Assembly (NCBI GenBank): GCA_914767715.1
Contig: OU612071.1
Location: 12,943,493 to 13,003,492 of the forward strand
DNA from: Membranipora membranacea
Taxonomy: Eukaryota > Bryozoa > Gymnolaemata > Cheilostomatida > Membraniporidae
DNA: 60,000 bases
Direction: 5' to 3'
Each line of letters begins with the position of its first letter. The first letter of the stretch is position 1. Of this stretch, positions 13,262-24,447 are shown piece after piece. The translations under genes and the position numbers were made by a program. The notes under the pieces were generated by a model. That model was not told the origin of the DNA. It made no database searches and saw only the letters and a list, made by a program, of their open reading frames with translations.

Positions 13262-13500
13262 ATTCAGTGGCGTAAAGGTTAAGGTCCTGGACTGCTGATT
13301 GCAACATCGCTGGAACGAACCTGGATTCAGGCCATGTTTTGACCAACTAGTATTTGGTAGTGCAAATGAAAAGACTGACTAGGCCTGAGTAAGCTCAAAC
13401 TCGGCAAGATATAACCCGACCCGGCACTGACCCGTACTCGAGGTGGTTGAACCCGCGGGTCAGGACCGAGTTCAAAACCCGATCCAGCCTTAATGGGCAT
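13262..13500 (+). repeat. tRNA-derived SINE-like element
   Basis: The start resembles a Pol III A box (tggcgtaaaggttaagg, about 13269-13285). A degraded B box (ggaacgaacc) follows about 45 bp later. The tail is rich in acccgacccgg-type sequence, which recurs inverted at 9905-10005, so this is an interspersed repeat. Confidence 0.5.
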
Positions 13501-13514
13501 GGAGAGCTATGGCC

Positions 13515-13665
13515 TGAAAACCTTCTATGTAGCTAATATTAAGTCTGTAATCACCTACGCCTGCCTTGCATGATAAAATCTGCTATCAGACACTGACCAA
13601 GCAAGACTAGAGAAGATCCAGCACTCCGCTACTCGGATTATGCTGAAATTTTCTGTTTTAAGAAT
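13515..13665 (+). pseudogene. Remnant of non-LTR retrotransposon reverse transcriptase (C-terminal end)
   Basis: One frame reads IKSVITYACLA, two stops, then NLLSDTDQARLEKIQHSATR and IMLK. This matches the pattern at the C-terminal end of CR1/L2/Jockey-type reverse transcriptases (R..i.YA..vW ... i..iQ..A.rii). In-frame stops replace the expected tryptophan. It is a dead fragment, much shorter than a full RT. Confidence 0.55.
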
Positions 13666-14221
13666 TGTTTGAGGTGAAAATGTGATTTTAGATTCATTTT
13701 AGTCAGGATCTAATGAGTTTGGCTGAGAGAAGAAATATAAAGACATACTCATACTGACAGGATCATAATTATTGTCTCATTATCTTCTTTTTTTATAAAA
13801 AAACAAATAAGTGTATTACTGTACTGTGACTACGCATTTTATGTATTGAAACCGGACCAAACGATAAGCAGTAAAATTGTGTGTGTCAACTTCACGCCAC
13901 TGTTCAATTGGAGCAAAGAATTGGATTGCTAAGCTTGCAATAGTCATCTTAATCTCGAAAATTATTGCATTATATACTGTGGGAAGTTGAATACTGATAT
14001 TACTGGTTGTGATAGTGGAGCTAGGGTGATCATCTTCAATATTAACTGAAACATATTAAGTCTACCTCTTCCATCCGCATCCCTATCTACCAAAAGGTGG
14101 AAATAACACCAGTTCTCACTGATTCAGTTAAAGATGTTTTGGGGTGGATGTGCACTTGATACTAAAGCCATAGATTGGCTAAAGCTACAGTAAGCCTCGA
14201 TCGACCATATAGCTCATGGAC

Positions 14222-14310
14222 AAAAATGACATCTGAGAACATATCACAGAGCGAAGAGTGTCGGGTGCCTTGCGTGGTCAGGTTCTCAGTAGAAGCTATA
14301 TTTCCATCTT
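14222..14310. repeat. Diverged fragment of the 15.7-16.2 kb repeat unit
   Basis: It contains gggtgccttgcgtggtcagg followed by a ttctcag...ttttatctt-like segment, similar to the parts of the tandem units at 15.8 and 16.05 kb that hold the ggtgccttgctaaatcctgt motif. Confidence 0.35.
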
Positions 14311-14613
14311 AATAATAATAATTGATTGATATTGATTTAATTTGCCACATAGGAATGCCTAGCATTATATAAATGTGTGCGTACAATAAAAATTTAGACT
14401 TTTGAAAAGAGGAGAAAAAACAGTTGTATTAAAAATGATTGGATCAGGCGGTGAAAAACGATAAAATCCATGCTGCATGAGAAAGAAATATATTGTTGAG
14501 ACATTACAGGCGCCTGTTCATACCAGAAACTAAAAACGAGTTCTTGAATCTCTCCGTTCTACATATTGGTGGATAGAAAATATCAGATTTGTCCTTGTGA
14601 CGTTGGCGCCTGA

Positions 14614-14979
14614 CTAAGAAATGTGGTTTGGGTTTGTGGCGACTTTGCCAAAGTGCCTGTCAGTTAAAACCTGTAGAAAATCTAAAATCGGAACCACATT
14701 TGATTTGGCTAGTCTCTGACGGTAACTGCCCAGTTCAGGGTATATTATTGTGAGGCTCCATCTCTCAATACCCTCGATCTTTGATTTATCATTCCCAGAT
14801 ATTAAAGGAAACCATGCAGCACAGGCATATGTGATGTTAGAACGAATCTTAGAAAAATAAAAAGTTAGTAAACCAGTCGTATTAACATCTAAACGCTTTA
14901 GGCTTTGTAAAAAATAATTCAGGCTATTACATTTATTATCACAGCGATTCATATTTCTTATTTTCTTGTGTTGTGACAT
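14614..14979 (-). pseudogene. Non-LTR retrotransposon RT C-terminal fragment
   Basis: An open frame of 121 codons (ATG at 14979) contains the thumb/C-terminal pattern of CR1/L2-like reverse transcriptases: LKRLDVNTTGLLTFYFSKIR, then NITYACAAWFPL, KIEGIERWSLTIIYP, and a final R..rhFgK..tnP-like segment. The catalytic RT region, endonuclease and ORF1 are absent. No intact LINE surrounds it, so this is a 5'-truncated copy whose last part stays open by chance or recent arrival. It has the opposite orientation to the RT remnant at 13.5 kb. Confidence 0.65.
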
Positions 14980-15037
14980 TGTAACCTAGCCATTGATTAT
15001 GGCCCGTAGACCAAGACAGAGACATTTTTAACATATT

Positions 15038-15695
15038 CCATTTTAAATGCGAAGACGGGTATAAAAGGCCCAGTCAACGTAAAGCGATCACCCAGCACAG
15101 CCATATCAAATTCAAATGGGGTTAGCACATAGATTTAAAAAAGATTTTAAAATCTATGGGTTAGCAGCATTCAAATTCCTCCTGCCTTTTTGGAAATAAG
15201 AAGATCAGTTCTGAATTATTTTTAATGGGAATGGAATGTGCTGAAGCGGAATTGTGTGATACACATGCCCGATAAAGTTTTATTCCAACAATCGCGTCGG
15301 AAAGTGGTGAAAATACATCAAGATTGCCCAGTTCCAATGATTTCAAATCATCTGCTTCAAATTATACAGAGGCTCTTATTGGTCGATTTTCACGTTTTTG
15401 ATTTATGTTTTAGAGGTTGCCTCGGTGTCAGGATTGAAATTAAATGTTGTAATAAAATCCTATAATCCCAAATGTGATGAGCCAACATAACAATAGCTAT
15501 ATCATATGCTGCTATTCAATTTGATTTATGGGTGTCTGCAAATAACAATTTCTTATATAACACACTTGACCACTTGAGAAAAATATCAAGTGCTCTACAT
15601 TTGAAACCCAAACGCATCATGGACTGGCCAGTCTCCACCTCTAATCACACTGATCAGCCTATGGTCTTGCTTGTCGCTAAATATGATTAATCCCC
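15038..15695 (+). repeat. Dispersed repeat, copy 1 (~650 bp)
   Basis: This is the reverse complement of sequence spread over 29,807-31,676. Shared landmarks include gacgggtataaaaggcccag, gttagcagcattcaaatt, ttttaatgggaatg, catatgatatagc (reverse-complement sense), tgggtgtctgcaaataac and a cttgaccacttgag segment. The match is interrupted in the other copy by ~1.2 kb. It encodes no recognisable protein, so it is probably a non-autonomous transposon. Confidence 0.7.
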
Positions 15696-15724
15696 GTGTC
15701 CACCCCCATTAGCCCGGTCTTTAA

Positions 15725-16170
15725 CAGGCTACCATCTTTTTTTTTGTATAAGATGGTAACAGGATGTCCAAATGACATGGTAGCCAACAAAATCGATATA
15801 TACTTGGCGCATGGTAAGGCGTGTCAGTTGCCTTGCTAGAACAGGTTCAGTAAAAGTTCATTTTTATCTTGTGCTGTAAACGACTGTTATTGGCTCTTGA
15901 TCATGGCCCATATGCCAACGCGGAGACATTTTTCACAATAATAATTTTACCAATCCCTTTACCAGTTTCCCATATTTATTTTTGTAAGTGGTGACGGATG
16001 TCCAAATGATATGACTGGCCAATAAAACTGATATTCACTTGGCACATCCGGCAAGGCATTTCAGGTGCCTTGCTAAATCCTGTTCAGCTATTTTTATCCT
16101 ATGTTGGAAACAAGTGTCCCTATGAACTGGTAATATCACGATGACCAATGTCCAATGGTGACAAATAACA
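15725..16170 (+). repeat. Two diverged ~240-bp tandem units
   Basis: Units at about 15725-15963 and 15964-16170 share ggatgtccaaatga, cttggc.cat, ggcaaggc, gccttgct and a long tttttatcttgtg-like stretch. The phrase 'ggcccgtag/ggcccatat' plus 'gagacattttt' also occurs near 14,998-15,030. Confidence 0.6.
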
Positions 16171-16625
16171 TTATGGCTACGCAAAATACTTAATACTTAT
16201 ATATAGATCAACTGCACATTTTGAGGGAAGTGAGGAAATAAGGATGCCAAGAATTATTGGATACATTTATCACCACAATAACTATGAAAAATCGTTTTGA
16301 CATAATTGACATGACTAGCTGATGAAGCAGGGGATGGAGTGGAGGCGGGGAGTGGGAGACATGTTATGTAACTTTACCCCACCAGCCAATTACAGGAATA
16401 TAGATAGTAACAGTAACAACGTTAACAAGTCAACAAAAACTTCTCAAATCAAAATATTTTATTATCCGACTCCAGGTAACCTGGGATTTGAGTTTCACAC
16501 TACGCCCCTGTCATAAATATTCTTTTTATAGCATATCATATAGCTCTCTCAGAAACCAGTATCATCAAACTAATTGTGTCATTTTTTAAGAATTGAGATA
16601 ACTCTTATTTCATTCTTTCCTCAAG

Positions 16626-18855
16626 ATGGAAGTCACAAGTTTTTACCGGCCCGATGGACCTTACTCCTGGTTAATACTTGTAATGGTTATACTGAACTCA
16701 CTCAGTACATACGGATTTATGTTAGCCAATCTGGGGATTCTCTCTGACATCTATCAGGATCTATTCCAGCGAGACCAGGCTGAGACAAACATCATCTCTT
16801 CAGTGGGTGTTGGTGTGTTTCTGTTCTCAAGTAAGTGGATAACAATTCCTGTAAAAAAAATTTCCTAAGATAGTAGGACTATCATCTGATGGAATTGTTT
16901 CAATTAAATTACTCGAAATTAGTTGGTTTTTTGGGTGCAGTTCCAAATAATGCTCTACCTATGATTTTTCCCTATCACTATTTTTTTCCAAGAAAACCAT
17001 TGCCAGTGCTTCACGAGGCTTCACAGATTAGGTTCTGCGATAGCACAACTACTAAAGTAGCTTCAATCTCTAGTGAATTTAATGTAGTGTTAGAAAGTAG
17101 GACACTCTTTATTTCAGCCTCCGTAAAATCTATCCCTCTGTCAATCCTCAAGTCAAATATCAAGTCAAGGCTCAGGTCAAGTCTCAAGCCATGTCTCTGT
17201 CCAGTCAAGTTGCTGATATGTCAAGTCAAGTCTCTGTCATGTATAAGTCAAATCATGCAGGCTACTCAAATTGGTTTAGGACAACTATCTAAAAGCTAAC
17301 TAAATTGATTCAACAAGCCGTTTTATTTTTTCTTATTTTTATTCTTTGAAACTTTTTACTACAAATTTACCTGTGTACGAAAATTCGAGACGCCTCTGAT
17401 ACAGCATTGGTGTAGTGTTGGCAGATAATTTGTTTTTCAGTGCCATTTGAGACCCTGCTAATGAGAGTAGTTGGATGTAGAGTGATAGCCATGGCCGGTG
17501 CTGTACTTTGTCTGCTCGGAATGATCACCACAGCTTTTGTCTCACAGATATGGCATGTTATCCTATCTTATGGAGTCTGTACAAGTGAGTTCTCTCTCAT
17601 CAATGACATAATTTCTTGTAATGAATTGACCTTCAGCATTTATGATAACATTCTAACAAAGCATCAGCCAAAATTGTGGCATCCAACCTTAGAATAAGGC
17701 ATTCCCTGAAACAATTCCTGGCTCTCTGCGCAATACTTATGACGATATCTAAACATGCCTTTCTGATTTAACCACAATCTTTAGCCTCATCTCAGCTTGG
17801 CTCGAATATTTGTTTGGGTTGCGTTTCCGCCCAAACACATCCTTATCACAAGTTCTTTTATTTTTGTAGGTTTGGGAATGAGCTTAAGTTTTACATCAAC
17901 ATTTGGAGTCATCCCTCATTACTTTGAGAAGAGAAAATCAGCAGCATTTGCCGGTATAGGTTTTGGTATTGGAGTTGGTCTGGCAGCCTATCCATCCATA
18001 ACAACGGCAGCACTAACTAAATTAGGATATAAATATGGAATACTCTCCTTAGTCTCTGTATTTGTCTCCCCTGTCATAGCAGCGTTTGTATTCAAACCAC
18101 AATTGCCCAAAGAGCAGATTGAATCATTAAAAACACTGATGACATCATATGCTAGAACCTGGAGACATTTTGTGACGGCGTTCGTTCTAATAAACTCTGC
18201 GCTTGCCATCGGCGCTCGGGCGGCCATCATGGTGATCTCATTCACCTATGTGTCAAATCACTTTTCATCCTCTGTTGCTGTTTTGATGTCCACGATACAG
18301 GGCATTAGTTTCATGGTGACAACACTTGGTTTCACTTTGTTGGCTCTCAAAGTTGAAGCGAATTATTTTATCCTACACCTAACTCTTAGTGTCATACTGG
18401 GAGCAGCGTTATGTATAGTACCGCTGATTCATGACACAATAATACTGTATGTGGTCTTTGCAGTAATAGGCAGTATGGCGGGGGCTGTGCTTGGCTTCAA
18501 AGGGAATCTAATCGCACATTTATTCCCGGCTAGAGACAGCTCTTACATCTTTGGTCTGACTGAAGCTGCAGGGGGAATTGGTGCATTCATAGTTCCACTG
18601 TCTGCAGGATACATAGAGAGCGCATACGGTCACGGGTCAGACTATTATTTTCTTTGCGGAAGTTTGGTGCTTTCTAGCATTGTCTTGGGCTTAGCAGCTT
18701 TGATAAGACCAAAGCTATGGAAAACATACCTAGAGCGCTCCAATGATAGCGAAGAATTCAAAGGTGGAGAAAAACGCGGAGATGGCCAGGTTGAAAAAGG
18801 TCAAGGTCAGGAAACCTGCGCAGCTGATAACATTGAAACTAGTTCAGATACTTAG
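16626..18855 (+). CDS. SLC16/monocarboxylate-transporter-like MFS permease
   Basis: Three exons, 16626-16830, 17441-17584 and 17870-18855, join with GT/AG borders and consistent phase (1,1) into 444 codons. The ATG has a purine at -3 and G at +4. Residues 9-15 read PDGPYSW, the SLC16 family signature at the start of TM1. Exon 3 begins near YFEKRKSAAFAGIG, the conserved SLC16 loop and TM5 motif, followed by glycine-rich helices and about seven more hydrophobic segments. The last ~45 residues are a polar, acidic cytosolic tail. SLC16 proteins are 12-TM plasma-membrane carriers for monocarboxylates, thyroid hormone, aromatic amino acids or similar solutes; the substrate cannot be read from the sequence. 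Long in-frame readings inside the introns (for example 16889-17299) are not exons. Confidence 0.85.
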
Positions 18856-19659
18856 AGTAAGTAAAGGAACCTACCATTCTGTCTGCAGGATAGCCTTGTG
18901 ACATAGTTTATCTATGCAGCACAATGATGGTGGCGCTGTCGTCCATCAGGAAAAGCAACTCAAAGAGTTCAAGACTATGCGATAGCAAAGCCAGTGTACC
19001 ATTAATAAGCACAAGTCTAGGTAAATAATTCAGACCTATATGCTGCAGATATAAATGTATGCCTCCCACCATCTTGTTCAAAATCAAATCAAGTTCAATG
19101 TCAATTCTAAAATTTTTGGACAATACTATTGTGACTCAAGTGCTACATTTTCTACCTTTTTTTAAGATTCCGTATTGAGGCATATAGAATTGTACAAAAT
19201 TTTGTCTCGAGAATAGATGTTAGATGAAAAATAAACTAACTTTATTAAAACAGCAAAAATGTTTATGAGCACACATAATACACATGTAATAGAACATGCT
19301 GTAATACCATTTTTCCCGACTTCAATTGGTACAAATAATTTCTCTTGCCTTAGACATCCCTTAAAACTTGAACCTACTGTGCATTCTTTCCTATTATAAT
19401 AGGTTGATACTGTCACAGTCACAGCGATTGCAAGGATGCTAGTTTGAATGTATGGCAGCAACGCTCACGTTGAGTGTAACGCCAATTCAGTTCTGAATGT
19501 TTTTATAGCAATATTATCAGCGAGAAAATGTAATGTGGTGAAAAGTCTAAAAGCCGTTAGCAAGTGAGATGACAGGCAAAACCAACTCATCATCCCAAAA
19601 AGAAGAGATACGAAAATGGTGTCTATAAGTGAGCTTGCTATATACTGCACGCATAATAT
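18856..19659. other. 3' flank of the transporter gene, no further gene
   Basis: AT-rich sequence with an AATAAA-type signal near 19230. Short frames only; no recognised motif. Confidence 0.5.
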
Positions 19660-19785
19660 ACGTTAGCCTGTCATGACAATCTTTGTCTTGAAGGGGCCTG
19701 GGGAAGAAAGTTTGTCCCTCCCCCAGGCTGGTGGAGGGACAAACTTTCTTCCCCCACAACAAAAATTGTCGAGATAGGCTAAAAA
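19660..19785. repeat. Foldback element
   Basis: Arms share ggggaagaaagtttgtccct on one strand and its complement on the other (about 19691-19723 and 19733-19760). Outer parts also pair (tagcctgtcatgacaat with attgtcgagataggcta). The centre is cccaggctggt. Confidence 0.7.
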
Positions 19786-20445
19786 ATAGGTCAAGCTGCA
19801 TATTGCTCAAGGCAAAGCAAGCTATTTATGAACATATTGGAACATTTATCATTGTGTCCGCATGCAGAAAGTTCAAGTACCTTGTGATGTTACTCCAGCT
19901 ATGTGTCAAATTTCATAATCATTTTCATATTAGCGATATATATTATGAACTTTATTAGCCACCGATCAATGCATGAAGCAAATGAGACCATGTGAAAGCA
20001 AAAAATAAAAGAAGCAATTAGAAGGCATTGACGTATTATGAGTATTTATAAAAAAGGCTTTTTCTGCAAAGAGCAATATTGGATTTAGGTTTAGTGTATA
20101 GCGTATAGTGTATAGTGGTTTAGACGCAAAAGTGTATCATGTGCCCAGTGGGTTGCAGAACCTCATTGTTCAATGTACAGATATTGATACTATTTCTATT
20201 GTTCAATGTCAGCTGGGAGTAAATGACATTTTTATCCTTAACTCCCTGGCGACTGGAATACAATGTTTTTGTATGCTGAGTTGCGTTCTCCTGTCAAGAA
20301 ATGCACTGTTGCATTCTGGGTAAATGATTGTTTTCTTTGCAAGAATGTATAACCAACAGCAGATTTCCGATAGTAATGATAATGATAATGGCTGTCCGTA
20401 TATTCAGGCAATGACTGCAATGAGGTCCTCCTGCATAGAGATTTA

Positions 20446-20605
20446 CCTAGACCAAGTTTGGTCCATTTGCCTGCATTCTGAGTCGCTCCCGTTCCACTGG
20501 TCACCCTGCAGGCAAAGGCCTTTGCCTGCGGCGTGACCAGTGGAACGGAGCAACGGAAATGCAGGCAGTTGGATTAAACTTGTTCTAAGATTTACCATAC
20601 GGGGG
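20446..20605. repeat. Foldback element with ~75-bp arms
   Basis: The centre is ggcaaaggcctttgcc at about 20514-20529. The inner arms gttccactggtcac and gtgaccagtggaac pair exactly. The outer parts (tttgcctgcatt with aatgcaggcag, and accaagtttggtcc with ggattaaacttgt) pair with mismatches. Confidence 0.75.
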
Positions 20606-20699
20606 AGGGTTCTTTTATCTGCATGCACGATTGTACAGACAGAAGACCTTCAATATTTTGAGTACTGATCCGAAGGGACAATGTGATCGGTCAAAATCG

Positions 20700-20785
20700 A
20701 AATGACTTTTGGTACCGGATGGGATTCAAACACACAGCTGGCTGGTCTTTTTACAGATGCGCTCACCACTGGGACAAACGATAGT
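20700..20785 (-). repeat. tRNA-like SINE head
   Basis: On the minus strand an A box-like ccagtggtgagcgcatctg lies ~40 bp before a B box-like tgtttgaatccc. This is tRNA-like spacing, but no full cloverleaf can be drawn. It is probably the head of a degraded SINE. Confidence 0.45.
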
Positions 20786-21810
20786 GCAAGTTTACTTGCT
20801 GGAGGATAATGTGGAAAAACATTTTTCAGATACTGAGCAAACTTACAACTGACAGCTGATTAAAATAGTTGTAGTTGTATAATTAAAACAAGTTTTGGGA
20901 GTAATGCCCACATACCAGATAGAAACAATTCCAAAATGTTTGTACCTAACTGGGAGAAGTCTAATAACGTTAAGCTGATGAAGTACAGAACTGCTAATAA
21001 GCTGGGAACAGCCTCTTCATCAAATATGGCCTGTGTATTTAAATTGATTTTTAGCTGACATGTCTTATTTTATAATAATGATAATTTTGTGGCTTACGGT
21101 GATGACTATCTTATTTACTGTCAGATCCAATTTATACATTCTATTGTATCTTGATCGACAAATTAAAGTTATCGCAAATAAACAAACAAGTACCTAACTG
21201 GGAGGATTTTAAGATTTCAGCATAGGGAGATAAATTTGCACGAATGAATCATACCTCTGACCAAGTGTGAACAATTGTAACAAGATTCTCAAAAGTTCAT
21301 GTGCATGGGGCTTCAATTTGGTTCTGGAGTTTTTCTCAGCTTGTATCATTCATATTTGCCAATATCTACACTCTGCTATTGTCTAAGAAACAAGGTGTAA
21401 GATAATTTGACTCATCATGCAGCGCTTCTCAATATCAATAGCAAAATCCAAAATGAGCAGATTCTAACATATATTATTCAATCATACTGTTCGGATCACT
21501 TTATTTGGCATTTTAGTGGAGGCAGTGTCTCCTTGCCTCCCATCAAACTATGCTTACGTTTACCATGTAAAAAAATCATTTACTGTTAGTAATGCTATTG
21601 AATAGCCTTTGTGGTAGCTCTAAATGAATAATAGAAATGAATAGCACTCAACTGTGTAGCATTAGCATTATTGTAAAATCTAGCCTTCAGTGCCATGCCT
21701 GGCATGGTCGTGTGTTGAAGCTCAACATTGTTTAATTCAATTTAGCTGTTGAAGCACGGAGGTTGGCTCACTCTCCCTGGTGGAATATTGCCTTCACCAA
21801 TGAACTAAAC

Positions 21811-21960
21811 GATTGAAACGATGCCTGAAGGTAAAAATAATCTACGATTACAATGCTACTTTGATACAAATTGACATTCAAAACGTTTTGAATGTCAATT
21901 TGTATCAAAATAGCATTGTAATCGTAGAGTATTTTTACCTTCAGGCATCGTTTTAATTGT
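21811..21960. repeat. Foldback MITE with ~72-bp arms
   Basis: Left arm (about 21811-21884) and right arm (about 21889-21957) are near-perfect reverse complements: cgatgcctgaaggtaaaaat, ctacgattacaatgct and tttgatacaaattgacattc each recur inverted. The apex is aaaacgtttt. Only a few mismatches separate the arms, so it is young or maintained by gene conversion. Confidence 0.85.
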
Positions 21961-22251
21961 CTTTATTGTCATAATTGTTACCTTTTAATCCTTGTCAAAA
22001 CGATGTCATAAATTTATATTATTATAATATTGTGACCTATTACTTTTACATAGGTCATGATGCCTTGAAGCAATAAGCTAAATGTCCGTCCACATATCAT
22101 CTTATTTCTACCTGCATAACTGACCTACTGTAAAAATATACATGTAATATTATACCACGTCATCAGAGTGAAAATAAGTAGATAATATTCTGAAAAAATT
22201 CCAAAAATGTAACTTTTTATAGATAAAAGGTCTGTATTATCTAGGCCTAAG

Positions 22252-22985
22252 CTAACTTAGAAAGGTAGCTTTCAATCCTTCATCGAAGAGATCCCATTCA
22301 AAATGGACAAAGTCTGCTGTCATTCTAAACCTCTCATCCATGGAACTCTCAGGGCAGAAGAATGCTTTATGCCACTGAGGAGAGTACTTTCTTTCAACTA
22401 CCCATTCATAGAGATCTGTCCTTCGTAATAAAATTTATTTAATGTGCTGGATGATTCCGGTATGTAGCACATAGGCCTGGGGTGGTTATGGTATTGGAGT
22501 TTTTCGGGAAGTGGTGACCAATGCTGAAGGTCAAATTCCACTCCAAGTATGCTGTACAGAGAACTCATGCTAAATATTATGTCCCGGAGATTGATCCCTA
22601 AGGGACGTGTCCTCTTACGAGATAGTATCAGAACTTCCAACTTATCCAGATAACCTAAGACAGGGATTAGATCCTCTATCCTGACTCTGCGACTTTGTCC
22701 ATTTCTTCTTGAGTCTACATCCAGTTAGGAGGAGCTAACAGACTCAATCATAGTCATATCCAAAGCAAATCCCTTCCAAAGCCTGGGGTCAAAGGTCAAA
22801 TATCTCAGTCTTGAGTATGTCTGTGCATCTCGGCAGAGCCAGAGAGGACGGATCAGTCTGAGGATCTTGTATAGAAGATAGTCATTCAACTCTAGAATAG
22901 CACACCTGCTATTTACTAGATTAGCACACCTGCTATTTTCTGGAGTAGCACAGCTTTTACTTTCTTTATAACTTCTAACTTCCAT
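22252..22985 (-). pseudogene. F-box gene remnant, internally deleted (copy A)
   Basis: An ATG at 22985 opens a frame with an F-box-like helix set: LNDYLLYKILRLI, then TYSRLRYLTFDPRLWKGF. It stops near 22725. The following DNA matches only the far 3' part of the related plus-strand copy at 32.9-34.8 kb, so about 1.1 kb carrying the leucine-rich middle is missing. The C-terminal part stays partly open to a stop at 22252 but in another frame (KYSPQWHKAFFCPESSMDER, then TADFVHFEWDLF). F-box proteins recruit substrates to SCF ubiquitin ligases. This copy lacks its substrate-binding middle and is frameshifted, so it is very likely dead. Confidence 0.7.
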
Positions 22986-23018
22986 CGCAGAGGCTTTCAA
23001 ACACAAAGCAGAAATGGG

Positions 23019-23089
23019 AAGATTAACTGCTTCTTCTAGCGCCGCTTATATTATAATATAAGCGGGCGCTAGAAGAAGCAGTTAATCTT
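23019..23089. repeat. 35-bp-arm palindrome
   Basis: Left arm 23019-23053 and right arm 23054-23089 are reverse complements with one extra base (gcgccgc against gcgggcgc) and no spacer. The apex is tattataata. It sits immediately 5' of the F-box copy A and includes its leader sequence. Confidence 0.85.
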
Positions 23090-23140
23090 CATGAACCATA
23101 AATAGTTTAGATACTATATCTAAACTATTTATGGTTCATG
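23090..23140. repeat. 24-bp-arm perfect palindrome
   Basis: catgaaccataaatagttta with gata (23090-23113) is the exact reverse complement of 23117-23140, separated by cta. It directly abuts the palindrome at 23019-23089. Confidence 0.9.
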
Positions 23141-23214
23141 AACACTACACGATACTTAGCAAATTTCAATAGTGGTTAATCTTCCGGGAATAACAAGGTA
23201 CTAGTAAATAACTA

Positions 23215-23640
23215 TAGATACTGTATAGAATGCAACGTTGACAGTTTTATGATTCATTATTCAACAACTAGGATAGCTTAATTGGAAAGTATGTAAATCA
23301 TGTTTTTATCAAAAAACACATAATGTGCTCAAAGCATGAAAACTACTAATCACCAAAATTTTGTTTTAAAATAGAGCGGGTAAGAACATGTCGTGACTTG
23401 AAAATAAAAGGTTTGGATATGAAGAGTGGTTCCTGTTGTGGAATTTCTTGTTTCACCATCACCATACATAGTCTATGTGATGCAAAGAAATCAATCTAGT
23501 CCTCTTCATGCTAAAATCAGGGGTAACTCCTTGCTAAAATCGAGCGTAAACAATATAGAGTCCTATTTTGCCAAACAACAATTCAATTAGTTGTGAAATT
23601 GTCATTTGAATGTAAACCTGCAGCTGCAGTACAGAGTTCC
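23215..23640 (+). repeat. Inverted duplicate, plus copy (partner 28,800-29,180)
   Basis: The reverse complement of 28,800-29,180 aligns over its whole length with substitutions and small indels. Shared landmarks are ttgacagttttatga, caacaacta, ggtttgga.atga, ggggtaactccttgctaa, gcgtaaacaatatag and gccaaacaacaattcaatta. A short shared reading (GLDM, S, SCCG, SCF) may be the trace of an exon, but both copies soon hit stops. Confidence 0.75.
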
Positions 23641-24317
23641 AAACAAATTAACCTTGGAATTGAAAAAGAGCTTGCGGGTTATGATCTACACTAACGTTTT
23701 TCTCAATTTTCATGATTCATCTCGGCATAATAATTCATTGGAATGACAAAACCAGGTGTGTCGAAATCATTGTACCCTTGAGCCTTGATGTCACGCTTTC
23801 AGTTAGGCAATTAAATTTGATGGTTGATTTGTCAACTTTATATTTTATTTCCTTGTTTCATTTCATTTGACAAGCGCAAGTTGAGCTCAAGCTTCTACTT
23901 GTTTATCCTAGATTATCAGCGTAACCAGAGAGTCTTTGTAACAACGCCAGCTTTAGAAATACAAATTGGCTTATACCAGTTTGACAATAAATCTGAGAAG
24001 ATGGTGTACCACTAGCAAAGAGGCTATTTCTAATGGTAAGGCAGGTAGAGCAAACAATCAGTTCGTGGCAGCCAAGTATTACAAAGGTGCTCCAGACTGA
24101 CTACTTTTTATAGTATGCAAAAGATCGCGAGATAGGATATTTGGATTATCATTGTACAGAGGGAACAAGTCATTGGTGTATTCAATCATAATATTGGGTA
24201 ATGGATTGCTCTAAGTTTTATACAAGTGCCAAATATTGACTCTATCACACTGAAAACCTAATTTAGAATTTTGTGCTGAAATCTATTATCACTAGTTTAT
24301 ATTACAATGATTTGCAG

Positions 24318-24412
24318 CTGAGAAACTGCTATATTGCATCACAATTCCTAAACTGGGAATGAGAAACATGCAAAAGATGGTATCACAAATGGAGAAACTG
24401 GATAAGCTGTAG
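24318..24412 (+). pseudogene. Terminal-exon-like ORF, duplicated at 28,611-28,705
   Basis: After an acceptor-like tttgcag, 30 codons run to TAG: EKLLYCITIPKLGMRNMQKM, then VSQMEKLDKL. The minus-strand copy at 28,705-28,611 has an acceptor (attcccag) at the same place, the same length and the same stop: EKLLDCVTSPLLGMRNMQEI, then VSQMEKLDHL. Equal length and preserved frame suggest that both descend from the last exon of a real gene. Upstream exons were not found. The stop lies 35 bp before the ankyrin gene ATG. Confidence 0.4.
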
Positions 24413-24447
24413 AAACTCTGCCCTGGAATAACAATTGTAGAATTAGT

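Noticed and set aside
13515-14979. One LINE split in two
   Set aside because: The two RT remnants have opposite orientation and both represent the same C-terminal region, so they are separate insertions.
16889-17299. 136-codon frame inside intron 1 of the transporter gene
   Set aside because: Built on aagtcaagtc-rich repeats, lacks membrane helices, and would break the transporter frame that splices cleanly around it.
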